From Halichondria panicea (Eukaryota; Porifera; Demospongiae; Suberitida; Halichondriidae), in NCBI RefSeq assembly GCF_963675165.1, contig NC_087386.1, positions 2,482,169 to 2,546,168 of the forward strand: a stretch of DNA of 64,000 nt. Direction: 5' to 3'. The translations under genes and the position numbers were made by a program. Shown here one piece after another: positions 10,773 to 23,239 of the stretch. The notes beneath the pieces were generated by a model. That model saw only the letters and a program-made list of their open reading frames with translations, searched no databases and was not told where the DNA came from. Positions within the stretch are counted from its first letter, which is position 1. Every line of letters begins with the position of its first letter.

Positions 10773-11478
10773 ACGAAACCAGAACACTCACTAGGAGAAA
10801 AGTGGACAAAACTGTATAGCTAGCAAATTACTGAATTTTTGTCCAAATTAATTTTTTCGATCATTTGAAGGTTTATGATGTCATACGAATTCAATGTACC
10901 ATGTACCGCATGTACAAACTAGTGTTCAAGCTGGCGCTGTGCTAATGCCTCTCGCCATGATTTGCTTTCGCTCAAAAGTATAGAAGAGAAAGTATAGAAG
11001 AGGAAAAAGTGTATAAAATAATCTGTCTAAAACTGACTTGCAATTGTATAATTATGGTATCATTGTTGTGTTTTGTGGCTGCTTATACCAGGACCTCAAG
11101 GATCTAGGAAGCAACAAAGAAGAAGATTTTGTTTTCAATTAATTATAAGCGGAAGTGCATAATTATTTCATAAAGTTAGCTTATCTATATAAAGTCACTG
11201 AGAAGAAAAGACTTATTACATGCATCTATTGTTGTATTATGTGGCTTTAATACCAGGACCTCAAGAAAGAAGAAAATTGGATCTGTAGTTCATGCAGTGT
11301 ATAATTATAATATTTAAGAAGAAAAGACTTGTGTACATACATATTGTTATCTATAGTAGTGTTTTGTGGCTTACCAGGCCCTCAAGAAAAATATGATTCT
11401 GCCACTGGATCTGGGGAATGAGCGCGCATGCGCATTACATCCATAGGAATAATTAAAGGGTGTGTCCAAAGAGATCAA
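10773..11478. repeat. Degenerate tandem repeats downstream of copy B
   Basis: After about 150 bp that match the region after copy C, a unit with TGTTTTGTGGCT...TACCAGGACCTCAAG followed by AAGAAGAAAA recurs at about 11065, 11230 and 11355 (spacing 125-165 bp). No coding frame is maintained. AT-rich spacers separate the units. Confidence 0.6.
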
Positions 11479-11479
11479 T

Positions 11480-11880
11480 TTCACAAATGGCTACTGCTAG
11501 CTAGCTGTTTTAACAGGTATTTTCTGAGTCTTGTAGCTAACAAAAAGCTAGCACTTTAGTGCAAGGCTAACTCATATGTTGAATAGAAAGTTTGTGCGGA
11601 CAGATGATGCTATAAAAGATTCTGAAGAGACTGCAACAGCCTTCAATGTGAGTCAAACTAGCCATAACTCGAGAAAGAAGCTTTAGTTTGCTAATCCACG
11701 AATCAAAATCCAAGAGAACGTGGCTAGAAGCCTATAGAAGCTGTTAGTTTTCGTCGCATTGCAACCGTTGAGCAGTTACAGCTGGAACAGACACACAGAC
11801 ACACACACACACACACACACACACAGTCAGCTTTACCGTATCCCTCTTGCGGCTACGCCTCGAGGCATAATAATAGCATA
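11480..11880. mobile_element. MITE family copy 3
   Basis: Close to copy 1 at 3430-3860: CTAACAAAAAGCTAGCACTT, GAAGAGACTGCAACAGCC, a CA run at 11791-11823, and ACCGTATCCCTCTTGCGGC...CTCGAGGCATAAT. It is inserted in the EDEM3-SRD5A3 intergenic sequence; AATAGCATAAGAAG follows directly, as near 45590 where the element is missing. Confidence 0.75.
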
Positions 11881-12463
11881 AGAAGCGTGAATTATTATTC
11901 ACTGAATATGAATGATACCCTAGGGGTCCGCAACGGGCCAAAATTCTGTACGAGATTCTGGAATCTTAAAGATTCCAACGAGATTCCGAGATTCCATTCA
12001 AGATTCCAGAGATTCCATTCAAGATTGCAAGATTTCTAGAAGATTTCAAGATTCCATTCAAGATTCCAAGATTTCTAGAAGATTCCAAGATTCCAGAAAG
12101 ATTCCTACAAGACTTTTGGCTAGTCCTGGGCGTGGCCTTTCGGAAGGTTGTGGGCCACGCCCTGATCTAGTCGATCGCCACCCTCCTTCCGGGCAACGGT
12201 AGAGGGCGGCGGCGCCCGACTTGCCCTGATCTACAAAGCTAGATCATAATACTTATTCTAGATCCATAGCCGGCCATAGGCAGGTTAGACTATAGACATC
12301 TAGTATGAGCACATAAAGTATATGAATTGATGAACATAAAATAATTATAAAGACTAAACTTGTTGACTATACTTGTTGACTATAAAGTCATTGATTCTAA
12401 CTACTTTATCGACACTTGGTGCAATATCATAATCCCTTTTTTACTTTGGCGGCGTTGATGCAT

Positions 12464-12781
12464 CTACCAATCTTCACATCCGTCACAGCCTACCATTCCT
12501 TGGCCATCATCTGCACATCGACAGTAGCAATAGACAGGGATTTTCAAAGTGCGTGCAGGTCCTGGTCTTTTTGTTCGGAAGACAGTAAAGGGATCCATTG
12601 TTTTTGTAGTGAAACACTTGTACAAGTGGTCCCTCATTTGCTGCTGGTCGTAAACGAGGGAACATGGATCTAGTCCATGTGCAATGCTGGTACAATATGC
12701 AGCTGCAAACAGTGCACAGTCATTTGGTTTGGGAGAGCTTTGTCCATCCTGTGATGCATAATTACAATTTTTCATGTACAC
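12464..12781 (-). pseudogene. Ulp1-type protease C-terminus plus PHD finger start (transposon remnant)
   Basis: The minus-strand frame carries NDCALFAAAYCTSIAHGLDP and QQQMRDHLYKCF, the form of a C48 (Ulp1-like) protease around its catalytic cysteine (DC), followed by CYCRCADDGQGMVGCDGCED, which fits the first cysteines of a PHD finger. Such Ulp1-PHD proteins are common passengers of animal DNA transposons. The frame is short and lacks the catalytic His/Asp part. It lies in the left arm of the hAT-like element. Confidence 0.6.
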
Positions 12782-12950
12782 TGGTACACTGGTATACTGC
12801 AGGTCAGACTCACCGGCACCATAAGCTCACTACCATTAAGATGAGAAGGGGAGCCTTGTCCCTCGCTTCGTCCATCCTGTGATGCATATACAAACTTTCA
12901 TGACAACAATTATTACGCTGGTACTGCATACCACCATAAACTCACTCTCA
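12730..12950. repeat. Internal repeats of the hAT element
   Basis: The phrase GAGCCTTGTC(C/T)CTCGCTTCGTC followed by TCCTGTGATGCATA occurs at about 12850 and again near 19362. TTTTCATG...ACGCTGGT...ACTCAC also recurs at 12770, 12900, 19440 and 19560. These look like duplicated segments of the host element on both sides of the nested insertion. Confidence 0.55.
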
Positions 12951-13079
12951 TCATAGATAATAGAGCACAGAAAGGGATTGGAAACGTAATGATATTCATA
13001 GCATTCTTGGTTCATATGCGTGTCTCCATCTTCTTCTTCTTCTTTGTAGCCTCCAAATAATAGTTATAGACTGAGTCCA

Positions 13080-13780
13080 AGGTCTCTATGGGGTTTTGAG
13101 ACCTGAAGGCCCGAGGCTGTAGCATCTCGAGCGTAGCGAGGGTGCTACTAAGGGCCTGAGGGTCTCAAAACTCCATAGTGACCGTTGACGAGGCCTATAA
13201 CTGGTTTAGAATAGTGCTAAGCAAGCTAGGCTATATTAACACAAAGAAGACTCTGAAACCAAGAGTTTCTACAAGCCTCAAGCAACGTTAAAGCTTTGCT
13301 CTGGCTAGTCTACATAAAAAAACTCACATTGATGAAGGCAGTTTCTGTTTCTTGAGAATCACGCATTGCAAATAAAAAGTTGCTATTGTCATAGTAGTTA
13401 GCTCTGCACTAGAGCACTAGCTATTGTAGCTGCAAGAGAGAGATAAAAGCTGCAAAGCGGCACTGCAGAACGCAAAACTTTAAAAAAAATTAATTTTTAA
13501 TGATGCACTGTATCATCGTTACTATGACTTCAACATAAACTGTGTGATGTTGCCATGTTCCATACAAGTTAATCTTGACATCATCTTGCCTGTAGGCATA
13601 ATCAGTATAATAGACCTACTTAGAAGACCTCAGGTCCATAAGTGAAATAATGGACCTCTCAGTGACCTATCAGATTGCAGTATTACTACAAGCATTTTCT
13701 AAATAATGAAGAGTAGCCCATTGGGCAGACGAAAAAGAATATTGAAAATGGGTATTATTATAACACGCAGAAAGAGGGTG
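13080..13780. other. Non-coding interior of the TIR element, left of the LINE
   Basis: A hairpin lies at about 13084-13190: GGTCTCTATGGGGTTTTGAG pairs imperfectly with CTCAAAACTCCATAGTGACC, with GGCCCGAGG...GAGCGTAGCGAGGG between. A stretch at 13385-13460 resembles, in inverse orientation, part of the MITE family at 3430. No gene is seen. Confidence 0.5.
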
Positions 13781-13785
13781 GAGCT

Positions 13786-16676
13786 TTAAACCAATGTGCT
13801 TGTGAGAAGGAGATCAGCGCGGGTTTGCCTTAGATCTTTGATGAAGAGCAAGAGCCACTCTTGCGCATGGGCAGCTTTCAGCCAGACAAGGCCTTGCAGG
13901 AGATTGTAGAGGGTGTCATGTAGTGCCTTTGGGTCGTGGGGGAGGTGAACACTGATGCAGGATGGGGCATCCTGCAGGAGAGCAAGTCTGCGCATTGAGA
14001 GAGCAGGGCAACTTACTAAAAAGTGTGAAGGTGATTCTTCTTCAGTGTTGCATAGTTTGCACGATGCATCACCGGGAGAGATATTTCCTCTGTTGCGATA
14101 TCTAAACCTGGACGCATCCAGCTCGAGCCCGTCACAGCCCACTAGGAGCCTGATTCTGAAATTTGAGGGGCCATGCATAGAACGATCCAGCTGACAGCAT
14201 GACCATAGCATCGAAGGGCGACCTAGAAGGGCGGGGAGGGATGAGATAGGGAGATTTGTGCATGTGTCTGTCATCTTGACGTATTGTGTGACTAGTGCAG
14301 ATTTCTTTGCAGCAGTCTTAAAAGACCCTTTGTTTTTCCCGTTTGAGATCATGAGAGTGAAGGGTAGCAACGAGATAAGACTAGTGTGGACCATGTTTTT
14401 AAGAGACCTGATGGAGAGTCGGCGAGAAGTCTTTCTACCATAATCTTTTTCGGGAGATCTTCTGAAGACATGCATGCGATAGAGTTAATAAAACAGAGCT
14501 GTCTGCAGTCCACCAATGCCGAGATCTCCAACGAGCCAATAAGGCTGGTGAGGGCGAGTGACGGACATCTTGTAGGCAGGCCTTGAATTGTGCGAAGTAG
14601 TTTCCTGTGAGTTCTCTCCAACATGTTGAGATCGCTCTTTGTTAGGGACCAGAGTTCTGATCCATAGAGCATAATTGGAAGGCAGAGTGAGGAATAAAGC
14701 TTGTGAGAGGTGATTGGGTGGAGGCAGCCGAACCTCGCGCCCACAGAATTCAGGGCAAAGAAGGCACTCCTACCCGCAGAGCAGCGTCCCGAGATTCTGA
14801 GGGAGCCAGAAGAAGACACTAAGCGAAGGACACCAAGGTGTTTGTAACTATCTACCTCCTGGATAATTTCCGAACAAACAGAGAAGGAACGGGACTGGCG
14901 TCCAGAGGTACGTGATCTTGTTGATTCACCAAATACCATGACTGCCGACTTGGAGGAGTTAATTTCATAGCGCCATGTACTCGTATAATGAGAGACGATA
15001 TTAAGAAGCTTCTGTAACCCTTCAGGTGAGTCCGCAATGAGAGCAAGATCGTCTGCATACATTGGGGAGGGACAGTGGACCGAGCCAACCATTGCACCTA
15101 GGCCGCAGTCATGTAGTTGGGCAAGCAGATCATCAACAAAAACTGAGTAGAGAAGCGGAGACAGAATAGCACCCTGACGAACTCCTTGGGAGATAGGGAA
15201 GATTCTTGAGCGAGACCCTTTGAGAAGAAAGCAGGACGACAAACGAGAGTACCAGTGGACCAGAATGTGCCAAATTCTAGGGTGTATACCCTTTTCTTGA
15301 AGTTTCACAAAAAGGCCTTTATGCCATACCGTGTCAAAGGCCTTCTTCACATCAAGAAATGCGACGAAGGCTTTCTTGCCACACTCCCTGAGAGATTGAA
15401 GCGTTTCTTGAAATATGAAGGACGTGTGAATTGAGCTGTAACCAGGTCTGAAACCTCCCTGAAGAGGGCTGAGAGATACTCCTTGGTGCAGTATCTTCTC
15501 TAAAAGAAGTTTCTCAAAAAGTTTCCCAACATTAGATAGGAGAGAGATTCCTCTATAATTTGAGGGGTTCTTGAGGTCCTTGTCAGCACCTTTTGGAATA
15601 GCGGTGACTAGACCAAGGGTAAGCAGATCAGGGATGTAGCAGGAAGCAAGCATAGCATTAAAGATTCTGCACAACTGAAGCTGAACTGCCGGACCAGAGA
15701 AGCACAAGTGTTCTGTTTCAATGCCATCAGGACCAGGTGCTTTCTCACGTTTGAGAGTATCTATAGCGTTGGCAATGTCAGATTGGGTGAGTAAGATATC
15801 TCCACCCTGGGTGGAATCAAGGAGGTCACGAAACCTATTGTTTACACTTTGCAGGTTGTCGGAGTCAAATAGTGGGCTATGACAGGGGGTACCAAGTGTT
15901 TCAAAGTAATTGGCCCAGCCTTCTAAGAGGGTGTCACCAGAATACGAAACATCATTATATACAATGGTGCCAGGGGAAGTTGAGGTGGAGGGAGCGTAGA
16001 ATCTTTTGATTTCTCTGAAAAGCTTCTTAGAATCTTTATTGGCCAGGTCTAAGTTTAGTAAATATTGCTCTTTGAGCGAGTGACGATGCTGGCGGAGCAA
16101 TTTCCTGAAGTGGCATTTCTTTGACTTATAGATTTCTTTGAGGGGATTTGCCGGGGCCATTGGTTTACCAGCAGATTTCCAGTGACGAAATGCTGCTTTC
16201 GACTCAGAGTGGGCAGATTTGAGGTACATAGACCAACCTGGAATAATGTGTTTTTTGTATTTCTTCAGGGGGAGGCCCTTTAATGCCGTGTTATTCATTA
16301 AGCGAATCAGGTTAGAGATCGAAGAGTCAATGTGAGAGGAGCAGCCTGGAGCAAGAGGGAATGACCAACTATTGACTGCTGTCTCAAGGGGTGAAGTGTA
16401 TCTCTCCTCTATTTCAGAACTAGAGAGCTTCGACCAATTCACACGAGGAGTTGAGGAGGAAGTGGTCATGAGAGAGGGAGCTGCAGCAAGGGTGATTTGG
16501 ATGGTAGCCGAGATTGGAAGGTGGTCAGAGGTATTCAAGGGGCACTCATCCAAAACTTTAGCGGAGGTGAAAGCATCTAAGAAGCAGGAGTGGCATAGGA
16601 TATGGTCAATGGTTGACTCGCTGTTATGAGCCTCGCTGATATATGTGTGGGAGTGAGTAGAGGAGCCGAGGTACAA
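13786..16676 (-). pseudogene. Non-LTR retrotransposon (APE-type LINE), 5'-truncated, frameshifted
   Basis: A 775-codon frame (14349-16676) begins in the C-terminal end of an APE-type endonuclease (ESTIDHILCHS; NTSDHLPISATIQI). It continues through a reverse transcriptase with NYRGISLLSNVGKLFEK, AFLDVKKAFDTVWHKGL (motif A), GVRQGAILSPLLYSVFVDDL (motif B) and YADDLALIA (motif C). Near 14400 the frame shifts to 13786-14475, which ends with a zinc-knuckle-like CKLCNTEEESPSHFLVSCP. The endonuclease N-terminus is missing, a usual sign of 5' truncation. At least one frameshift makes it inactive. Clade (Jockey/CR1 group) not resolved. Confidence 0.85.
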
Positions 16677-16689
16677 GTGGACAGAGGTG

Positions 16690-19300
16690 AAATTAGTTTC
16701 TAGCTCTCCTATCCACTAGAGATCACTCAGGGCCTGGGAGATACTTGAGAGAAGTAAGCTTATACCACTGACAAGCTCTAAGTCCGTTGTCTTTACTCTG
16801 TTTCCAATTTTTTTGAGTTTAGCTTGAATTACTCTATGTCAACTTTTCTCTGTCCCTCCTGTGAAGTCAAAACAGCAAAGGACATTGCTTGACTTGGTTA
16901 TTATGTATCTAAGTGCTACATAGAATGGCTTCATGCTATAGATAAGCTGTACTGTTCATAAACGTTTGCAGTATAGTCCTTCAAACTGCTTTAGTATACT
17001 TTTAGACACGCCACGGGCCTGTCCCTCCTACGACTTCATAGTAAAGGCTATTTCTTCTTGCATAGCATTTATTTGTCTAGTAATAGTGGCTGCATGGCTT
17101 AGTCGACTTTTTAGAGCTAAATTCTCTTTACTTTTTAGAAAAATCAACATTAAAAATGATCAATTTCACTGTTTCTATGTACAGCACATTGTAGAGCAGT
17201 CAAGACTGGTAATGAGCATGCTGACTATAAATATAATCCTTTGTAGTTTTAGCCACGCCCTATAACGCGGAATGCTTCACGCAAAAATTTTGTAAAAATT
17301 TAGTTTCCAATCCCCTTTCTTTTGTATCTCTGATGATACAGTACTGACGTGGATGTGAAACGGCCTAGTATCCGGAGGGGTCCACGGGAATTGTCTGAAG
17401 CTATCACCGTAACGAGCAGATTTTGTCAGAAACCCTGCAACTGTCATGTTTATATAGCAACCAGAGCGTAGTAAACAGTGTTCTGTGTCTGAAAACTGGT
17501 GAAAATGACCGGCACACATTGATACTTGCAGTGGGCTTGTAGGTAAGACTAGTTTCTCTAAGCTCATGGGAGAATATCATATTTTAGCATAAATTTTCCT
17601 ATAAAAATACTTTGTGTGAGATTTTTTGCTTGGACAGTAAATATTCAGGTTACCATTCAGTAGAAATACTTGAAGTACACTGTAAACTACGAGGAGAATC
17701 TATGTTTGACAACTGTTATGAAAGTTTAAGTGCTGTACAAAGGCCTAAAAGCATGACTTGGTTGCACTTTTTGCGTGAGATTATTTCTAAACCTGTTGAG
17801 CCTACGTTTTGCATATTTAGCTGATGAAAACCTTCGTGTATTGATGCAGCAGGAGAATCTATTAACTAAGCATACAGTAAAGTTATTGGAAAAATACAGC
17901 CTCAAGAAAAATATGTAAAATCCATGTACATGTTAAACAAAAATTAATGCTACGTTCCTACAATTATATGATTTCTATCAATAAGTTCACACATACATGT
18001 ACATGTCATTAACTTTCCAAATTGCAGTGTTGTCTTTCGCTGAGCTAAGATATCAATTGCCAAATGTTAGCTAATTATACTATCAAGTGAAATTTATCCC
18101 AGGACCTACTCGAGTGCTACTTCTCTAGGCAACACCATCGGTGAAGACAGCAATTAACGTCCAACCTCTTTTCAAGTGCCGTGTATCTACACTTGTATAG
18201 GAATTTTGAACTCAGTCAGTACTGTATCATCTATGGTTTAATATTCCTATGGCAAGCAGCAAGCTAGTCTCCAGGCGCAGGCTAGGCAGAAACAGTCACT
18301 GGTAGTACTGCAGCAAGTGAGCTTGATTACCAATATCTGTGGAAAAAAATTGTGGCAGTGCTTGCTCAGGGCCAGGGAGACTTAAATCTCAAACTGTGAT
18401 TGATGTTTCAAGGTGCAGCTCAGGAGTTGGCCAAGATTGAAATAAATGAGAAGAATACCATTACTACTTTGTTCGATGTATGACGGCACTAATAAATATC
18501 TAGACTGGATGTCAGCAAGAGATGGAACCTGTGAACAATAGCAATAACAAAATTGTTACCATTAAGTTTACCTTTTCTGATACGGAATCATTGTGATCAT
18601 TGTGTATGTGTGCACTGTTGGGCTGGTTTTGAGCCTTCAAGACCCTAGTCGGTGCCTTTCAGCATTATTACATTTAATTTACCAAACGTAAACTGTCTAT
18701 GTTCCATCAGTATTACCTACACATACATACGTACATGTACATGCAGGACATTTTAATGTTGTGATCTCTCAGAGTATTTATATGTTAATCTTTATTAACC
18801 ATGCATTTCTACAACCACTTCTTAGCAAATGAGACTCCTTAACACTTGTTCTTAATCATTTGCAAGGTCAGGAAAACTCCACACAGCAACCAATGATTCT
18901 GCACTGATTTACTGTTACAACTGGTCCTTAAACATGTATTTGGACTAATCAACAAGACAGTGCAACACAGTGCTGTCAAATGAACCTACTCTTGTTTCTA
19001 AAAATATACAGAAAACTTTAATAAAGTTCTAAAAACTCCACAAGTATATTGTAACACTTTGACTCTCTACTAACCTTTCTTCATAGAGGTTTTCCTGCAG
19101 AAAACAGAGATTTAACACTGGTATAGCACACATAAGATGATTGCGGGGGTGGCTACACAGTTTTGTGGTCTAAAGCAGATTCATAGCCATCCAATTGTCA
19201 AAAGAGTAGAATAGTAAACAAACAATTAACACTTGTAACCGCGAGACACACATATGACACAGCTGCAAGATGTCACTACGTGGGTTGTATACTGGGTCAC
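16690..19300. other. Interior of the 6.4-kb TIR element, right of the LINE: no gene recognised
   Basis: AT-rich sequence with scattered short frames, none with a recognisable domain. The longest are a 96-codon minus frame at 17277-17567 and a 99-codon plus frame at 16966-17265. No tandem repeat or RNA gene was noticed. Confidence 0.4.
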
Positions 19301-19718
19301 GTGAACGTTTCCAATCCCTGTCTCTATTATCTATGCTCTCATTAAGAGTGGACAGTTTAGACTTGGAGCCTTGTCTCTCGCTTCGTCTGTCCTGTGATGC
19401 ATAGATCTATATATTATTATGCAACTTTCAACTATAAATTATTACGCTGGTGCTGCATCAGACTCACTCAACCATAAGCTCACTCTCGGCATTAAGAGTG
19501 GGCAGTTTGGAGCTGATTTTGGGAGAGCTTTGTCATCACTGTTCAGCCTGCATGTATACAAATTTTCATGACTTTATTATTATTATTATTATGCTGGTTA
19601 AACTCACCTTAATCTCTTTAGGAATCGTCTATAATCTGCACACAGAGCTGCTATGAGGAGGATTCTCATAGAGAGAGATATGTAAATAGCAGCTGAGCCT
19701 GCAACCACAACTGCAACC

Positions 19719-19756
19719 GTAGCCTCGATAATCTGCCTGGTCTCGAGGCTACTGCA
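19719..19756. repeat. GTAGCCTCGA hairpin
   Basis: GTAGCCTCGATAATC...GGTCTCGAGGCTAC forms a short hairpin, a diverged member of the TAGCCTCGATTCCAG family. Confidence 0.5.
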
Positions 19757-19943
19757 ACCTCAATAATAATCTACGGCGAAGTATACGGATTATTTATATA
19801 CATTTACGGGTATCTCATTAACATTCCACAAGATTCCAGAGATTCCAAGAGATTTCAGAGATTCCAAGGGATTCCAGAGATTCCACAAGATTTCAAGATT
19901 CCAAAAATTTTGTACGAGATTCCTGGCCGTTGCGGACCCCTCG

Positions 19944-21450
19944 ATGATACCATACAGTACTGCATGTACATAGCATAAATTATATTAGCAACTAATAAAC
20001 AAATGGTTATGTATTAGTTAATGTACAGTGTAGAGGGGTTTATGACAGTTTAGATCCCACTTGTGTGTGTTTAGCAGGGAATTATGAGCCATAATCTCAT
20101 AGTTTCCCAGGGAATTATAAGCTTGAGGGTATAAAGTACAAGTACTATTTTTGAATGTACAGAAATGATAATAAAGCTGTAGCTGCATGATAATTAGCTA
20201 TGGCTGTTCAGTTTTTTCACTACCAGTTTCTATAGCGTTTGCTGGGTTGATGGTAGGGTTCACCAGTATCTTTTCTTGTCGAGGAACACTAAGAGCCAAT
20301 TAACAGTTCTGGGTCCATTGTCACAAGCATGAAAGCATATGTCTTCAACTTGTAGCATTTGTCAACTTCATCCTCCTGATTTCTATTTCTATCCTGCAGC
20401 CATGTTTCAAATTGCAGTAGACTCCTGTGTCTTTTTGGGAACGATAGTGCACTGTACTGTAGCATTGCTGCAAGCTGTTCCTTGCTAGCTAGCCGTACAT
20501 ATCAGAACAGTTTACTGAGAAGCTTGAGCTGGGGTGGGGCTTGAGTGCAGATAAAGAGGAGGCTGGGCTCATTTGTTGCAGAGCGCTTCCTGCACAAGGT
20601 GGAGTCACTAGTTTGTCTGTTGAAGCAAGGCCAATGCAAAGGTTTTTTTAGCAGAAATCATCTAGACTAGCTTGTCAGAACAGGACATTTTCAAAAATAA
20701 AGCTGTTGCTAAGGCTTGCTGCTTTTATAGATACACTTCTTGCCTGAGGCAGCCAATGAAAAGTGGGATCTAAATCAGTTAGCACATGTGCATTCGGTAT
20801 CTATGGTTATAGTGTCCCTCATCCCTCGTGATATGGGACACTATAACACGTACATAGATACCTCATGCCCATGTACTATCTATAACAAACCTCCCGACTA
20901 CGAGGGCGTAAGCCCGAGAGGAAGGTGTGGTTTACTGTCATAAACCCCGAGGCACTGTGCATTAATTGATAATTATATGTCCCATCTGATTGGCTGACTG
21001 GTTGCTAAGCATCAAGCTGCATGACTACCACATAGCAACACTATTCAAACAAGAAGACAACTAGGAAAAGATAGCTCGTTCACACCAGGGCTGCTGTCCA
21101 CACTCAAATCCTTGCGCAGCCTGGACAGAATATGAGCAGCCAGCCCCTAGCCCTCCCTCAAAGCGAAAGGTACAGAGCCATTCCCCCTCTCTGTTCAATT
21201 AGTCAGCCCCTCCCTCCACTTACTGCGCAGCAACCAGCCAGAAGAAACAACACAGTTAGCTCTAGACGGTGTCTAGACCAGCTCTCTTCAGCTATGCCAG
21301 GCTAGTAGGCAAGCAAAGGTAAGCTTAAAATAGCCACTCCTATATTATTACTAAACTGGCTTCTTTTTATTTAAGGTAAGTACAAACGGGTAGACAGATA
21401 TAAATCGAAATCTAAGTAAGGTAAAGATATGAAGAACAAACATATAGTAA
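19944..21450. other. Intergenic remnant then unique sequence
   Basis: 19944-20010 continues the EDEM3-SRD5A3 intergenic match (CATACAGTACTGCATGTACA) and stops at ACAAATGG, exactly where the SRD5A3 stop-codon region begins in the intact copy at 45700-45725. Farther right, 20795-20860 holds a hairpin (ATCTATGGTTATAGTGTCCC with its complement ending in CATAGAT). No gene is seen. Confidence 0.5.
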
Positions 21451-21452
21451 GT

Positions 21453-23222
21453 TTAGGTATGCCCATCAAGCACAGGTGATAGAGTTGGTGACCTGTGAAT
21501 GAGCATGGAAGCATTCCCTCGCCAAAGGGCTATGCTGACTCTCCCAAAGAGGTGTTTAATGGTGACTGAGTCTCGGTCCGCGCCTGAGCGGAGACAAATT
21601 GACCGGCCGATATCACGGATGGTTGAGATGAAGTCCTCTGCTAAGCCTCCCAGGGTTTCGGCCACAAGGGGAATGCATGTCATACCCACAGACCTGCAGC
21701 TGGGGAGATTGGAAGCCAGCTTACGCTGGACCCCCACTTGGAGAGCGTGGCCCTGGGTCCTTGCAGCCTCAGACAGTGTGAGAGACTGGAGAGGAGAAAT
21801 GACATGGACGTCAAGAGCCGCTGGACGACCATTGATCCAGTTGGGGAGGAGGGCGTCTGCAGGGCGAGAAGCCGAGTCAGGAACAAGCCCTGTAGTTTCT
21901 CTTGAGGGGCCCAGAGCAGCAGACTGAGCCGCTTTAAAAACAACGTCACGGACGGCGTTGTGACGGCTGATACGGTCACTGTTGCCTCCACATCCCACCT
22001 GGTGGTCACCAAGGGAGTCAGCAACACCATGACACTCAGGGCAGGTGAACTGGTCATTGTGCAGCGGGACCCCTAGCCAGTAACACAGGCAAGAGCGAAA
22101 CTCCCTATCTTGGAGGTGAAGCCCGAGTGAGGGAGAAGGGATTACGTTCAGCCAGTCGTGAGCGTGAGGGAGACCAGTGGAGAGGGCCAGTGCTCGTGAC
22201 CTAGTGGTGGGGGCCGAGGCTAACAGGCTCTTCAGAACGGATTCATCAATAGCAGCAGAGAGGGCTCCCTGTCTGAGGGGAATGTCGATGTCGTTCAGAG
22301 TCTGCCAGTCAGGACGAGCAGAGGAGGAGGCAATGGCTGACACTGTTTCATCTAAGAAGATCGAGGGGGGAGGAGGGCGACCTAGGAGTCCTTCAACCAA
22401 GGGTGCCGAGCGAAGAGAGGAGTCCAGATATGCAGCAGGGGCATGAAGTGGGGCACTACGCAGCCCAAGCCCTCCTTTACTACAAGGGAGGGATGCCTTC
22501 TGCCACGACCAGTCCGAAAGAGGTCCTCCCAGGATACTCTCAAGAGCCCTCCGGATGGAGCAGTCAAAATCATGAGCAGTAGTGCCAACGCGGCCTGGGG
22601 GGCAGGCCCGGAGTACTGAGACAACTTTGGGAAGTGCAAGACATGAGCGTAGCAGAGTGGTTTGTGCTTGAGAGTCTTCAAGGGTGTGGAGAAGGTTCAG
22701 AGAGAGTTTGATCTTGTCTATGCGGGTTTGAAATGAAGCCTCGCAGAAATCAGGAGGACCGACTGGGCAACCAAGGAGTGAGAAGCCTTCACGGACTATG
22801 GGGATAGCCGAAGGAAGGGGGTTGACAGATTGATCAGCCTCAGCAGGAATATAGAGGAGAGACTTGGCTTTATTTAAGTGGAGGCCAATTCTCGGACCTT
22901 CTCTTTCAATGATCTCGAGAGCAGACAAGAGGTCGTTGGGCGAACCGATTAGGGTGCCATCGTCCAAATACCACGCATTAAGGGCCAGGCCTGGGACTTC
23001 AGATTGAATGCAATCAATAATGGGTTGGAGTGTGAGGGCAAAACCGAGGGGGCCTAAAGGATCCCCTTGTTGAACTCCGCTGCAGCTGAGTAGGGAGTGG
23101 CTTCCCAGAAGAAGGTTGGGCTGGCTGGAGTAGCAGGCTTCTATCCAGGGGGAGAGAGAGGGGATGTGCTTGCGGAACTCCTGAAACATGCTTCCCCGAT
23201 CGATGCTATTGAATGCATTAGC
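21453..23222 (-). pseudogene. LINE with RLE-type endonuclease (R2-like order), truncated at RT motif A
   Basis: The minus frame begins within motif A of a reverse transcriptase (NAFNSIDRGSMFQEFRKHIP), then shows motif B (GVQQGDPLGPLGFALTLQPI) and motif C (AWYLDDGTLIG). Downstream are a CCHC-type finger (CPECHGVADSLGDHQVGC) with RHNAVRD, and a PD-(D/E)XK-like core (SRPADALLPNW then GRPAALDVHVISP). RT, CCHC finger, then nuclease is the order of R2-type LINEs with a restriction-like endonuclease. There are no stops in about 590 codons. The first RT motifs and any N-terminal DNA-binding fingers are missing, so the copy is 5'-truncated near 23222. Clade assignment is tentative. Confidence 0.75.
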
Positions 23223-23239
23223 GCATGGACCATTATGCG

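Larger units (their letters stand above)
12951..19336. mobile_element. 6.4-kb TIR element, GGGATTGGAAACG family, with 5-bp duplication
   Basis: The left end TCATAGATAATAGAG...GGGATTGGAAACG and right end CGTTTCCAATCCC...CTATTATCTATG are inverted repeats. TCTCA is duplicated at 12946-12950 and 19337-19341. Ends and duplication length match the elements at 23802-25345 and 61383-61897. It carries a LINE (13786-16676) that is probably a later insertion. No transposase was seen. Confidence 0.75.
11920..19943. mobile_element. 8-kb hAT-like element with 8-bp target duplication, host to nested insertions
   Basis: The ends read CTAGGGGTCCGCAACGG at 11920 and its complement ending ...CCCCTCG at 19943. 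ATGATACC is duplicated at 11912-11919 and 19944-19951. The paralogous unoccupied site near 45668-45680 contains ATGATACC once, which fixes both borders. The 8-bp duplication and the ends fit the hAT superfamily. Subterminal zones (11945-12110, 19825-19920) are packed with AGATTCCA / GAGATTCC repeats. No transposase was recognised; only an Ulp1/PHD remnant (12464-12781) remains of its own coding. A second TIR element with a LINE lies inside at 12951-19336. Confidence 0.85.

Noticed and set aside
16966..17567. Frames of 96-99 codons inside the 6.4-kb element
   Set aside because: No recognisable motif, no splice context, isolated in AT-rich sequence.
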